Shown: piece after piece, positions 12,980 to 21,905 of the stretch
Position numbering within the stretch: the first letter of the stretch is position 1
Layout of the letters: every line of letters begins with the position of its first letter
Source: Desulfosporosinus sp. HMP52
GTDB taxonomy: Bacteria > Bacillota > Desulfitobacteriia > Desulfitobacteriales > Desulfitobacteriaceae
Length of the DNA: 51,437 nucleotides
Assembly (NCBI RefSeq): GCF_000765145.1
Contig: NZ_JMGA01000045.1
Location: 1-51,437, forward strand
Direction of reading: 5' to 3'
Translations under genes and position numbers: made by a program
The notes under the pieces: generated by a model
What the model was told of the DNA's origin: nothing
What the model saw: only the letters and a program-made list of their open reading frames with translations
Database searches by the model: none

Positions 12980-13564
12980 CTAAAAGAGAAGTTTGATACC
13001 AATTAATAGTAACGCCAATCCGCCGAATAATTCAGCCCTATCTCCCAACCTTGTCCCCATAACTCGTCCTAAAACCAAACCAATTCCAGTCATCAATCCC
13101 GCAATCATACCCATAATCAGAACTGTCATAAAAATATCTGCTCGAATAGTTCCAAGTGAAAACCCGACACTTAAGGCATCTAAACTCACACTTGCAGCCA
13201 AAAGATAAATACCGTATCCTTCCAGAGAGCTTTGATTGGTAATATTCCCAGCAAAAAAGGCCTGTCTAGCTTCTCCAAAGGGCAAACTTTGCTTAGCCGG
13301 CCAATAAATCTTATAGAGCATTCTCGATCCTAAAACAATTAGAACGAATGCTCCAGCCAAACTTGCAAATTGCCCCAAAATTGATCCCAAAGCTTGACCG
13401 AGCATCATGCCGCCAAGAGGCATAAACACGTGGAATATAGCTACTACTAACACTAACCTGACCATCATGCTCTTTCTTATACCGGCTAACCCAATTGCGA
13501 GAGCTAAAGAAAATGCATCCGCTCCCAAAGCAGTTGCAACAGCCACAACCCATAAGAAATTCAT
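12980..13564 (-). CDS. mntP: Manganese efflux pump MntP
   Basis: Membrane protein of 194 residues with six predicted helices in two repeats. Each half has the acidic motif typical of MntP: GADAFSLALAIG near residue 15 and SLDALSVGFSLG near 115. It probably exports Mn2+ and corresponds to the ywlD position in B. subtilis. The start at 13564 follows GGAGGGGAAGGG. No Mn riboswitch is visible in the 62-nt space upstream. Confidence 0.9.
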   Translation of the reverse strand: MNFLWVVAVATALGADAFSLALAIGLAGIRKSMMVRLVLVVAIFHVFMPLGGMMLGQALGSILGQFASLAGAFVLIVLGSRMLYKIYWPAKQSLPFGEARQAFFAGNITNQSSLEGYGIYLLAASVSLDALSVGFSLGTIRADIFMTVLIMGMIAGLMTGIGLVLGRVMGTRLGDRAELFGGLALLLIGIKLLF

Positions 13565-13626
13565 ACCCTTCCCCTCCGTTCCCCTATGTATATGCAATGG
13601 AAAGGGATGATTAGACGAATTACTTT

Positions 13627-14673
13627 CTAAATGTGTTGAGTTCGCTTTCCTGCTGCTTTCTCTAAGCGGTTCATCACCGCGCTTCCTAAGCCACCTTCTT
13701 CAATACCTTCAACCAAAATTAAATCCATTTTCCTTTCATCACACAATCTTAATCCTTCAAAGATATTCCTTGCCACTTCCGAAGGTTGATCTTTTGAACC
13801 TAGAACAAACAAAAGATCAGGATGTCGATCATGCAAATAGGATGCACTTTCCAATGTACACAGTACTCCCACCTTTTTAAACCTGGAATGTCCTCTTATG
13901 ATTTCTTGAACCATCCGTTGTACGACTCTTTCCCGATGCCCGCTAACTAAAATTAATTCGCCCTGAGGCGCATAATGCCTGTATTTCATACCAGGGGCTC
14001 TGGGAGCTTGATTTTCGGAACAAGAATCTGTATAAACGTTCCCTAATACCGCTTCTAACTGTTCCCTGGTAATCCCACCCGGACGAAGAATAGTGGGCAC
14101 CTCCCCACTCACATCAAGAACTGTTGATTCCAAACCAACCTCACAAGCTCCTGCATCAAGAATTAGGGGTATCTTCCCTTTCATATCCCGCCAGACGTGG
14201 CCGCCTCTGGTTGGACTAGGCTTTCCTGAAAGATTAGCACTAGGGGCGGCAATCGGGATTCCCGCCTCCTCGATTAAGCGCAGGGCAACCGGGTGACTGG
14301 GCATACGAACAGCAACATTATCCAGGCCGGCAGTTACAATATCCGGAATTAAGCTGGTTTTCGGTAAGATTAAGGTTAATGGACCCGGCCAAAAATTCTT
14401 AACGCATAACTCCGCTGAAGACGTCCATTTATTAACGCAAGAATTCGCCATAGAAAGACCGGAAACGTGTACAATTAACGGATTGTCTTGAGGTCTTCCC
14501 TTTGCAGCAAAGATCTTAGCACATGCCGAAGCATCTAAAGCATTTGCTCCTAACCCGTAAACAGTTTCTGTTGGAAAGGCTACTAACTCTCCTGCTCTTA
14601 GCCACTCCGCACCCTCTTTTATTAATTCAGCTTCTGGATTGACTCTATCAACAGAAATTCTTTTTGTCTCCAT
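13627..14673 (-). CDS. ywlC: L-threonylcarbamoyladenylate synthase (Sua5 type)
   Basis: Makes threonylcarbamoyl-AMP for the t6A modification of tRNA. The YrdC domain covers about residues 12-195 (FPTETVYGLGANA, KGRPQDNPLIVH, SANLSGKPSPT), and a C-terminal Sua5 domain runs to residue 345, so this is the long form. ATG at 14673 follows GAGGTGA; GTG at 14679 is an alternative. It follows prmC directly. Confidence 0.95.
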   Translation of the reverse strand: METKRISVDRVNPEAELIKEGAEWLRAGELVAFPTETVYGLGANALDASACAKIFAAKGRPQDNPLIVHVSGLSMANSCVNKWTSSAELCVKNFWPGPLTLILPKTSLIPDIVTAGLDNVAVRMPSHPVALRLIEEAGIPIAAPSANLSGKPSPTRGGHVWRDMKGKIPLILDAGACEVGLESTVLDVSGEVPTILRPGGITREQLEAVLGNVYTDSCSENQAPRAPGMKYRHYAPQGELILVSGHRERVVQRMVQEIIRGHSRFKKVGVLCTLESASYLHDRHPDLLFVLGSKDQPSEVARNIFEGLRLCDERKMDLILVEGIEEGGLGSAVMNRLEKAAGKRTQHI

Positions 14674-14679
14674 TATCAC

Positions 14680-15525
14680 TCACCTCGCCAAGATCACTCG
14701 ATCACGTCCGGCCAAATCCGAAAATACCTCTGTTTTAAAGCCATTTAACTGAAATAGCTTGCAAACAGCTTCCGCTTGATTCCAGCCAATCTCCATCAGC
14801 ACTTTCCCTTGAGGATTCAATAAAGGGCGTATCTCATTAGCTAAACGTCGATAAAAATCCAATCCGTCCGTTCCACCTAAAAAGGCCATAACAGGCTCAT
14901 GGAAAATCTCAGGTGCACACTGGCGATAGTCTTCTGCAGAAACATAAGGAGGGTTTGTGATCACATAGTCCCAATACTCTCCTCTAATGGACTCCACAAA
15001 GTCCCCTTGTCGCCATTGTACTGGAACCCCTAACTGTTTGGCATTTAGCTGCGCTACCTCTAATGCACCTGGGGAAAGATCAACTCCAAGCACCTCTGCA
15101 GACGGAAAAAAATGCGCTAAGGAAATTGCCAAGACACCACTTCCAGTACAAAGATCTGCAACTCTAATGGAACGAACCAACTCATTTTTATGATCTTGCC
15201 TTAGAATATCTAAACATTTCTCGACTAAAACCTCGCTGTCGGCACGGGGAATAAGTACTCTTTCATCAACATAAAAAGAAAGCCCCATAAATTCTTGTCG
15301 ACCTAAGATATACTGCAGCGGGACGTTCTCTGAACGTCGTTGTATGAGTTTCTGATAATGTTCCGACTCTTGCTCTGATAAAATTCGATCCCAATCCAAG
15401 TATAGACGATCCCTTGTTACCTTTAGAACCTCAGCTAATAACAAGTCTGCGTCAAAGCGAGAATTATCAATCCCTTTTTTTAGAAGTTCACTCTCGCCCC
15501 AACGCATTCCATCAATTACTTTCAA
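14680..15525 (-). CDS. prmC: Release factor glutamine methyltransferase
   Basis: SAM-dependent methyltransferase that modifies the GGQ glutamine of release factors. Of 281 residues, an N-terminal helical domain (1-75) binds the factor. The SAM site is DLCTGSG at 124-130, and the catalytic NPPY is at 191-194. It directly follows its substrate gene prfA, the usual pairing. Confidence 0.96.
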   Translation of the reverse strand: MKVIDGMRWGESELLKKGIDNSRFDADLLLAEVLKVTRDRLYLDWDRILSEQESEHYQKLIQRRSENVPLQYILGRQEFMGLSFYVDERVLIPRADSEVLVEKCLDILRQDHKNELVRSIRVADLCTGSGVLAISLAHFFPSAEVLGVDLSPGALEVAQLNAKQLGVPVQWRQGDFVESIRGEYWDYVITNPPYVSAEDYRQCAPEIFHEPVMAFLGGTDGLDFYRRLANEIRPLLNPQGKVLMEIGWNQAEAVCKLFQLNGFKTEVFSDLAGRDRVILAR

Positions 15526-15554
15526 ACCTGCAAACCCCTTACTCCATTTAACAA

Positions 15555-16625
15555 TTACTGTATTTCTGCTTTTAGCCGTTCTGCCTGATCTGAAGAATTA
15601 AGAGCTTCAATAATCTCACCCAAATCTCCCGTCAAGATCGTATCTAAGCGGTGAAGAGTAAGGTTTATCCGATGATCCGTCACACGCCCTTGAGGAAAAT
15701 TGAAGGTTCGTATTCTCTCACTTCGGTCTCCGGTACCTACTTGATTCTTGCGTTCAGAGGCTTGTTCACCCATGGCTTCTTCTTGTGCTTTCTCTAAAAT
15801 TCTAGCACGTAAGACGCGCAAAGCTTTCTCTTTATTTTTAAGCTGTGATTTTTCATCCTGGCAAGAAGCAATAATTCCAGTCGGTATATGCGTAACACGA
15901 ACCGCTGATTGGGTTGTATTTACACACTGTCCCCCCGGTCCACTGGAGCAATAAACATCAATCCGCAGATCATTCGGGTTAATAGAGACTTCAACTTCCT
16001 CTGCTTCAGGAAGAACCGCTACTGTGGCAGTCGAAGTATGAATCCTACCGGAAGATTCTGTGGCAGGAATCCGCTGAACACGATGTACACCACTTTCAAA
16101 TTTCAATTTACTGTAAGCCCCATGTCCTTCTATCAGGAAAATAATCTCCTTATAGCCCCCAGCATCAGAATAACTCACACTGAGAACTTCAACTTTCCAG
16201 CCCTGACCTTCTGCATAGCGTGTGTACATACGATGAAGGTCACCTGCAAACAATGATGCCTCATCTCCTCCCGCGCCTGCGCGGATCTCCATAATGACAT
16301 TTTTCTCATCCAACGGATCCTTTGGCAAAAGTAGAATTCGAATTTGTTCTTCTAATTCCTCGGATTTTGATAATAAGTTTTCTTTTTCTTGCTCAGCCAT
16401 CTCCTGCATCTCGGGATCCAACTTTTCTCGAAGCAGGGTCTCAGTCTCATCTAATTCCCGCTTTACCTCTTGATATTCCCTGAACACTGTGACGAGATTT
16501 GTCATCCCCGCTTGAGCCTTAGCATATTTTTGCCATTCACTCTGGTTGGAGATAATTTCCGGATCACTAAGGAGTTCTGTTAATTCATCATATTTCCGTT
16601 CAATTTCATATAGTTTCTCTAACAT
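15555..16625 (-). CDS. prfA: Peptide chain release factor 1
   Basis: Class I release factor reading UAA and UAG. The stop-codon recognition motif Pro-Ala-Thr is at 187-189, and the GGQ motif that triggers hydrolysis is at 231-233. Its 356 residues are normal for RF1. It lies between the DUF1385 gene and prmC. Confidence 0.97.
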   Translation of the reverse strand: MLEKLYEIERKYDELTELLSDPEIISNQSEWQKYAKAQAGMTNLVTVFREYQEVKRELDETETLLREKLDPEMQEMAEQEKENLLSKSEELEEQIRILLLPKDPLDEKNVIMEIRAGAGGDEASLFAGDLHRMYTRYAEGQGWKVEVLSVSYSDAGGYKEIIFLIEGHGAYSKLKFESGVHRVQRIPATESSGRIHTSTATVAVLPEAEEVEVSINPNDLRIDVYCSSGPGGQCVNTTQSAVRVTHIPTGIIASCQDEKSQLKNKEKALRVLRARILEKAQEEAMGEQASERKNQVGTGDRSERIRTFNFPQGRVTDHRINLTLHRLDTILTGDLGEIIEALNSSDQAERLKAEIQ

Positions 16626-16641
16626 TTTTACACCTCAAAAA

Positions 16642-17523
16642 TTACGAAAGTTCTTGACCTGAATCTAATACGCCCTTTAAAGCAGCTAGGGCAACTTCCA
16701 ACTGAGCATCATCCGGTTCTCGTGTTGTTATTTTCTGTAATAACAAGCCAGGAACAATAAACCAATGCAACCAGGGAGACTCAAAATTCCGTGAGGAAAA
16801 CTTTAAGACCTCGTAGGCAATCCCAGCAACCAAGGGCATGAGCAATATACGAGAAAGCAACCGCCACCACAAGGGATACAGCCCCACGAAAGCAAATACA
16901 AAAACACTAACAATAACAACTATAAGCAGAAAACTAGTCCCACAGCGCGGATGGAGTCTTGAAAAAGATCGAGCATTATCTACAGTAAGATCTTTCCCTG
17001 CTTCATACGTAAATATTGCTTTATGCTCTGCACCATGATATTGAAAAACTCTTTGAATATCTTTAAGTCGAGATATTAGTAATATATACAAAAAGAAAAC
17101 TCCGAGTCTTATTGCCCCCTCTAAAAGATTCTGCCCTACCGCTCCAACAACCCTTGCTTCAAATAAGTGTGCTGCGACCGTGGGCAACCCGACAAAAAGC
17201 AAAAGACCTAAGGCAAAGGCAACTCCTATTGTTAAGGCCATTTCCCAAAAGCCAAGTTCTTTTCCATCTTTTTCTTCTCCCATAGAACGATTGGCGGAAA
17301 ATGTTAAGGAGCGAGTTCCTAGGATCAAGGAATCAACCAGGGCAACAAACCCTCGAATCAATGGTAACTTCAGGATTGATTTCGATGACCATGTATTGAG
17401 CTTACTGCAAGTAACTTCAATCTCTCCATTGGGCAGCCTTACTGCAATAGCACTCTCATGCGGCCCGCGCATCATTACACCTTCGATGACCGCTTGCCCG
17501 CCATATTGAACTGGTCTGCTCAT
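16642..17523 (-). CDS. DUF1385 membrane protein
   Basis: A 293-residue DUF1385 protein. The conserved N-terminus reads YGGQAVIEGVMMRGP, the middle has an HGAEHK motif, and HPRCGTSFLL follows. About four to five membrane helices lie between residues 90 and 260. Function is unknown, but the gene is well conserved between rpmE and prfA in clostridia. The frame is open for 147 nt more upstream, but ATG at 17523 has GAGGAGG and the family start. Confidence 0.9.
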   Translation of the reverse strand: MSRPVQYGGQAVIEGVMMRGPHESAIAVRLPNGEIEVTCSKLNTWSSKSILKLPLIRGFVALVDSLILGTRSLTFSANRSMGEEKDGKELGFWEMALTIGVAFALGLLLFVGLPTVAAHLFEARVVGAVGQNLLEGAIRLGVFFLYILLISRLKDIQRVFQYHGAEHKAIFTYEAGKDLTVDNARSFSRLHPRCGTSFLLIVVIVSVFVFAFVGLYPLWWRLLSRILLMPLVAGIAYEVLKFSSRNFESPWLHWFIVPGLLLQKITTREPDDAQLEVALAALKGVLDSGQELS

Positions 17524-17633
17524 CCCTTCGTCCTCCTCTATTATATGGAGGCGCAGTGCGCGAAGTTCTGGGCTCGAAGGTAAACTATCGCCCTTCGCAC
17601 CGCGTACTCGCGCATCACTTTGAGTAATTACGC

Positions 17634-17660
17634 AAAAAGCAGAGCTTGCGCTCTGCTTTT
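17634..17660 (-). terminator. Intrinsic terminator after rpmE
   Basis: On the minus strand AAAAGCAGAGC-GCAA-GCTCTGCTTTTT is a perfect 11-bp stem with T-run. It is 27 nt after the rpmE stop codon and separates rpmE from the DUF1385-prfA genes. Confidence 0.75.
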
Positions 17661-17687
17661 CCACCAGCAACGACCGCAGGCCGTTGT

Positions 17688-17885
17688 TTACATCCCATAT
17701 TTCTTTTTAAACCGATCAACCCGTCCGCCAGCATCGACAAACCGCTGTACCCCGGTATAGAAGGGATGGCATTTTGAACAAATTTCCACTTTAATGTTCA
17801 TTTTTGTACTTCCGGTTGGGATAACTTCTCCACAAGCACATGTAACAGTGGTTTGTTCATATTTTGGGTGAATTTTTTCTTTCAT
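17688..17885 (-). CDS. rpmE: Ribosomal protein L31, zinc-binding form
   Basis: Ribosomal protein L31, 65 residues. Cys16, Cys18, Cys36 and Cys39 are all present, so it is the zinc-binding (C+) form rather than the YtiA-like form used under zinc shortage. The C-terminal [12 protein letters not shown] is standard. A 125-nt gap separates it from glpX, where B. subtilis has rho. Confidence 0.96.
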   Translation of the reverse strand: MKEKIHPKYEQTTVTCACGEVIPTGSTKMNIKVEICSKCHPFYTGVQRFVDAGGRVDRFKKKYGM

Positions 17886-18010
17886 GTCTTCACCTTCTTT
17901 CCCATTTGGATCGAGGCGCTTTTTTGTCGCACCTTAAAAAACATTTCCAGTCAACTCTTACTATTCTAGCACAAAGAGCATTAAACGGTCAAGGATTGTC
18001 TTTCTAAGTT

Positions 18011-18982
18011 TTAACAACCCTTCATAGCATAGCGTGGCTTTTTATCAAAGCTATGCCTTGCTTCAATAAACCGAACTGTTCCAGTCTTACCGCGTGCCAC
18101 AACAGTATGAGTCAGGGCACCCTTCGCAGTAAAGGTAACCCCCCGTACTAAAGGACCTTCTGTTATTCCCGTGGCAGCAAAAAAAACATCATCGCCCTTT
18201 ACCAAATCATCCATTGTTAACAATTTATGAACATCCGTAATCCCCAGAGCCTTAGCGCGAGCTATATCTTCATCGTTTTCCGGCCATAAACGCCCTTGCA
18301 TCTCTCCACCAATACAGCGGAGAGCCGCCGCAGCGAGAACCCCTTCCGGGGCTCCACCAACCCCCATCATCATATCCACACCGGTATCTTCAAAACCACA
18401 AGCCACCGCCGGAGATACATCTCCATCAGTAATGAGACGAATTCTCGCCCCACAAGCACGCACATCTTGAATCAGCTTGTGATGTCTTGGCCGATCCATA
18501 ATTACAACCGTGATGTCCTCCATACTCTTACCTAATGCTTTTGCAACATTGGCAACATTCTCCGCTACCGGGGCATCAAGATTTATCCGACCAACCGCGG
18601 CAGGACCTACTGCAATTTTATCCATATACATGTCGGGAGCATGAAGCAAGCAACCCTTCTTGGCGATTGCAACAACCGCTATTGCTCCAGCCATGCCTTT
18701 GGCCACTATATTTGTTCCCTCGAGAGGATCAACAGCAACGTCTAACTGAGGTTTTTCTCCGTTGCCAACTCGTTCTCCAATGTATAGCATGGGAGCTTCA
18801 TCCATTTCCCCTTCCCCAATAACCACTGTCCCATCCATGTGAATAGTATCAAAAACCGCCCGCATCGCTTCTACTGCGGCGTTATCTGCAGCATCTTTAT
18901 TTCCGAGACCTACCCAGCGCGCCGAGGCTAAGGCCGCAGCCTCTGTCACTCTGGCAAATTCCATTGTAAGTTCTCTCTCCAA
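18011..18982 (-). CDS. glpX: Class II fructose-1,6-bisphosphatase
   Basis: GlpX-type phosphatase that makes fructose 6-phosphate in gluconeogenesis; it is a metal-dependent enzyme. Motifs seen are GEGEMDEAPMLYIGE, VAVDPLEGTNIVAKG and GVGGAPEGVLAAAALR. TTG at 18982 has GGGGG eight bases upstream and gives the usual MERELTMEFARV start; TTG at 18988 and ATG at 18964 are alternatives. It follows fsa after a terminator, so it probably has its own promoter. Confidence 0.95.
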   Translation of the reverse strand: MERELTMEFARVTEAAALASARWVGLGNKDAADNAAVEAMRAVFDTIHMDGTVVIGEGEMDEAPMLYIGERVGNGEKPQLDVAVDPLEGTNIVAKGMAGAIAVVAIAKKGCLLHAPDMYMDKIAVGPAAVGRINLDAPVAENVANVAKALGKSMEDITVVIMDRPRHHKLIQDVRACGARIRLITDGDVSPAVACGFEDTGVDMMMGVGGAPEGVLAAAALRCIGGEMQGRLWPENDEDIARAKALGITDVHKLLTMDDLVKGDDVFFAATGITEGPLVRGVTFTAKGALTHTVVARGKTGTVRFIEARHSFDKKPRYAMKGC

Positions 18983-19130
18983 TTTCAATTCCCCCTTAAA
19001 TCTTAACCCAACCTTAAAGAATTATTACATTCACTGAAATGAATGCGTCCACTTTTAAAATCTCTATCTTATTGTGACACGCTTTTATTTGTTTTTCAAC
19101 CAAGTTTCATAGGTACTCTATATAAACATA

Positions 19131-19177
19131 AAAATTTGGCATCACCTTATCTATTCAGATAGGCCAATGCCAATTTT
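19131..19177 (-). terminator. Terminator after fsa
   Basis: In minus-strand RNA AAAATTGGCAT and ATGCCAAATTTTT are the outer arms of an imperfect hairpin ending in a T-run, 17 nt after the transaldolase stop codon. Confidence 0.6.
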
Positions 19178-19193
19178 ATCTATAAAAGCAGTT

Positions 19194-19832
19194 CTATCGT
19201 TTTTTCCAATCCGCCAAAAACCTTTCGATTCCGGCATCTGTTAATGGATGCCGGAAAAGTTGCCTCAGTACCCCAAAAGGAACCGTTGCAAAATCCGCTC
19301 CTATTTTTGCCGATTCAGTCACATGGACTGGATTTCGTATACTCGCAGCAATAGTTTTGGTTGAAATGCCATGAGCCTGGTAGATCTCGCAAATATCAGC
19401 TAACAGATTTAGTCCATTTTCTCCGATATCATCCAGCCGCCCAAGGAAAGGGCTGACATAGGATGCACCGGCCCTAGCTGCCAGTAAGGCCTGGTTAGCT
19501 GTAAATATAAGTGTAACGTTTGTTTTTATTCCCTCGCTGCTTAATACTTTTACAGTTTTGAGACCCTCTTCTGTCATCGGAATCTTAATTACAATGTTTG
19601 GATGAATAGCAGCCAGTACATGTGCCTCCTGCAACATCCCTTCATAATCAAGGGCTATTACTTCTGCACTGATCGGGCCATCAACAATCCCAATCACCGT
19701 GTTAAGAAGTTCATGGAAGTCCATTCCTTCTTTAGCAACTAAACTGGGATTTGTAGTAAGCCCCCCTATTACTCCCATATTCCAAGCTTGCTTAATTTCT
19801 TCGATATTTGCAGAGTCTAAGAAAAACTGCAT
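19194..19832 (-). CDS. fsa: Transaldolase / fructose-6-phosphate aldolase family
   Basis: Short transaldolase (TalC/MipB/FSA group), 212 residues. The Schiff-base lysine is Lys83 in [26 protein letters not shown] and [11 protein letters not shown] are family signatures. Members may be true transaldolases or F6P aldolases; sequence alone does not decide. It follows fba by 43 nt, giving a sugar-phosphate cluster with glpX. Confidence 0.93.
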   Translation of the reverse strand: MQFFLDSANIEEIKQAWNMGVIGGLTTNPSLVAKEGMDFHELLNTVIGIVDGPISAEVIALDYEGMLQEAHVLAAIHPNIVIKIPMTEEGLKTVKVLSSEGIKTNVTLIFTANQALLAARAGASYVSPFLGRLDDIGENGLNLLADICEIYQAHGISTKTIAASIRNPVHVTESAKIGADFATVPFGVLRQLFRHPLTDAGIERFLADWKKR

Positions 19833-19875
19833 TCAGCTACCTTCTTTCTAAAGTGCATTCTTTCTAGTGGTTGAG

Positions 19876-20730
19876 TTATGCCTTCCCAACGCTTCCAAAA
19901 ATTCGAATTTTTTCTTGAATTATCTTTGTAGCCGCTTCTCGAGCAGGCCCTAACATTTTTCGCGGGTCAATTTCCGTCGGATTTCCTTCAAGTGCTTGAC
20001 GTGCAGCAAATACAAATGCTTCCCGGATATTCGTATCTATATTAACTTTACAAACACCTCGGGAAATAGCTTCACGCAACGCGTCCTCTGGTACTCCTGA
20101 AGAACCGTGTAATACCAAGGGTGTGGAGACTCTTTCTCTAATCTGAGTTAAACGATCAAAATCAAGTTTGGGAGTACCCTTGTATTGCCCATGGGCTGTT
20201 CCTATGGCAATTGCTAAAGCATCTACTTGAGTTTTCTGTACAAAATACTCAGCTTCTTCTGGGTCAGTAAACAAGGCCTCCCGTTCACTAACCGTAATGT
20301 CATCCTCTGTCCCACCGATTTTCCCTAATTCTGCTTCAACCGAAATACCCAAATGCCGTACAGCTTCAATTACTTTGTTCGTTAAAGCAATATTATCTTC
20401 AAGAGGATGCTTGGATCCATCAATCATTACTGAAGAAAACCCATGGCGTGCGCATTGCATTACTTGAGCAAAACTTGTGCCATGATCTAAGTGCAAAGCA
20501 ATTGGCACACTTGCTTTTTCCGCCGCTAACTTGGTTAAGGTCGTAATGTATTCAATTCCCGCATATTTTATTGCACCTTGACTTGCTTGGATGATTACAG
20601 GGGCTTTTTCCGCCTCTGCTGCAGCAACTATCGCCTGGACGATCTCCATATTATTACAGTTAAAGGCGCCCACTGCATATTTTCCTTTTTGCGCCTTATC
20701 TAATAATTCGACCATCGATACTAACGCCAT
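19876..20730 (-). CDS. fba: Class II fructose-1,6-bisphosphate aldolase
   Basis: Zinc-dependent aldolase of glycolysis, 284 residues. Asp82 and His83 in LHLDHGTS are the catalytic acid and first zinc ligand. GTAHGQYKG, LHGSSGVP and NIDTNIREAF are the other metal- and phosphate-binding motifs. The 5' end overlaps the cysteine-rich gene upstream by 10 nt. Confidence 0.96.
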   Translation of the reverse strand: MALVSMVELLDKAQKGKYAVGAFNCNNMEIVQAIVAAAEAEKAPVIIQASQGAIKYAGIEYITTLTKLAAEKASVPIALHLDHGTSFAQVMQCARHGFSSVMIDGSKHPLEDNIALTNKVIEAVRHLGISVEAELGKIGGTEDDITVSEREALFTDPEEAEYFVQKTQVDALAIAIGTAHGQYKGTPKLDFDRLTQIRERVSTPLVLHGSSGVPEDALREAISRGVCKVNIDTNIREAFVFAARQALEGNPTEIDPRKMLGPAREAATKIIQEKIRIFGSVGKA

Positions 20731-21407
20731 TTCTTTTCCTCCTCCATTGATCTCGAGACATGTTGACCCCGCAACGGACTATTGATAAGCCAAGTCTTAT
20801 TCTCTTCCAAATAAACAGATTTTATTCCTTCAATTTGACGGATATTATCTGAGCTGTCCGCATAAATAATCCCCACCGCTTCACAGCATTCACAATAAAG
20901 CTCGACACGGTCTGGCAACAGTTCAAAGGTTAACTGGCGATTGCCACAGGCGCACCCTAAATCTCCTTGCCTAGCTAAGCGGCGAAGATAATCTAAAACC
21001 CCAAGCATTACTTCGGGATTTTCAAACTCTTCCTCATACCCTAACTCTAAAGCCAATTCCCCGAGGGATTTTTCACGTTCACGACAAGCCTGTGTAACTT
21101 TTTGCTTTGATCCGATATAACCGACCGAAGCCCCCACATCAGGGCAAGTAAGGGGCAGAGCTTCTTTTCCCCAGATTGCATGATGGTTTAATTTTAAATA
21201 ATGGGTCTCCCCACAGTAAGCACAAGCATATGCGACGTTAAACTGTCTCCGATTTCTGCTGGTTACAGACATCAGTTGACGTCCACAACCACAATGGAGA
21301 TTCTTACGTCCTTGCCGAGAAAATGCAAAGAGAGAGAGGGCATGAAATTCTAGCTCTCCACATTGGGAACACTGTATAGCTATCGTAGTATTTGTCGTTA
21401 GAATCAT
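20721..21407 (-). CDS. Cysteine-rich (zinc-ribbon-like) protein of unknown function
   Basis: Not recognised as a named family. The protein has 228 residues. It has several closely spaced cysteine pairs: CSQC near the start, CGCG, CAYC, CACG and CECC. The spacing suggests at least two zinc ribbons, one in each half, around a helical middle part. There is no membrane segment. ATG at 21407 follows AGGTGGG. The end overlaps fba by 10 nt, so expression is probably coupled to fba. Confidence 0.8.
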   Translation of the reverse strand: MILTTNTTIAIQCSQCGELEFHALSLFAFSRQGRKNLHCGCGRQLMSVTSRNRRQFNVAYACAYCGETHYLKLNHHAIWGKEALPLTCPDVGASVGYIGSKQKVTQACREREKSLGELALELGYEEEFENPEVMLGVLDYLRRLARQGDLGCACGNRQLTFELLPDRVELYCECCEAVGIIYADSSDNIRQIEGIKSVYLEENKTWLINSPLRGQHVSRSMEEEKKWR

Positions 21408-21515
21408 AATTCCCACCTCTTCCTACAGCTTATACTTCGTCATGCAAGAAGATTTTCCTGCCTTTCCTATAAAAGAAAACTAGGTCAGTCAGGAGGGAAC
21501 CACTTTCTAAGGAAA

Positions 21516-21887
21516 TTAGGCCTTAATTAATATCTCTCTTACCCGTTCTCTCAATTCAAATAAATCAAAAGGCTTGCCTAGATAATGGAGAATTCCAAGC
21601 TCCTTAGCTTGCTCCATATTTTGAGCATCGCCATAGGCTGTCATCATAATCACGCCAACGTGACGGTCTAAAGAACGAATTTGCCTTAAAGTTTCAATCC
21701 CGTTCATCCCCGGCATCTTCATGTCCATTAAAATAAGATTTGGCTTAAATGATTTCAATAATTCAACAGCCTCTTCTCCATTCGCAGCCATCTCAACCTC
21801 GTGCTGATCCTCTCGGAAGGTCTCAAAGAGTAGGCGACGCACACCAAGTTGGTCATCTACTACAAGAATCTTAGCCACTCCCCACAT
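21516..21887 (-). CDS. spo0F: Single-domain response regulator (Spo0F-like)
   Basis: Receiver domain only, 123 residues, no output domain. The acidic pair is Asp11-Asp12, the phosphoacceptor is Asp55 in LMDMKMPG, the switch Thr is 83 and the conserved Lys is 105. Position near pyrG and fba matches B. subtilis spo0F, which passes phosphate to Spo0B and Spo0A. Clostridia usually lack Spo0B, so the partner here is uncertain. Confidence 0.85.
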   Translation of the reverse strand: MWGVAKILVVDDQLGVRRLLFETFREDQHEVEMAANGEEAVELLKSFKPNLILMDMKMPGMNGIETLRQIRSLDRHVGVIMMTAYGDAQNMEQAKELGILHYLGKPFDLFELRERVREILIKA

Positions 21888-21905
21888 CCCTTTCCTTTAT
21901 GAAAT

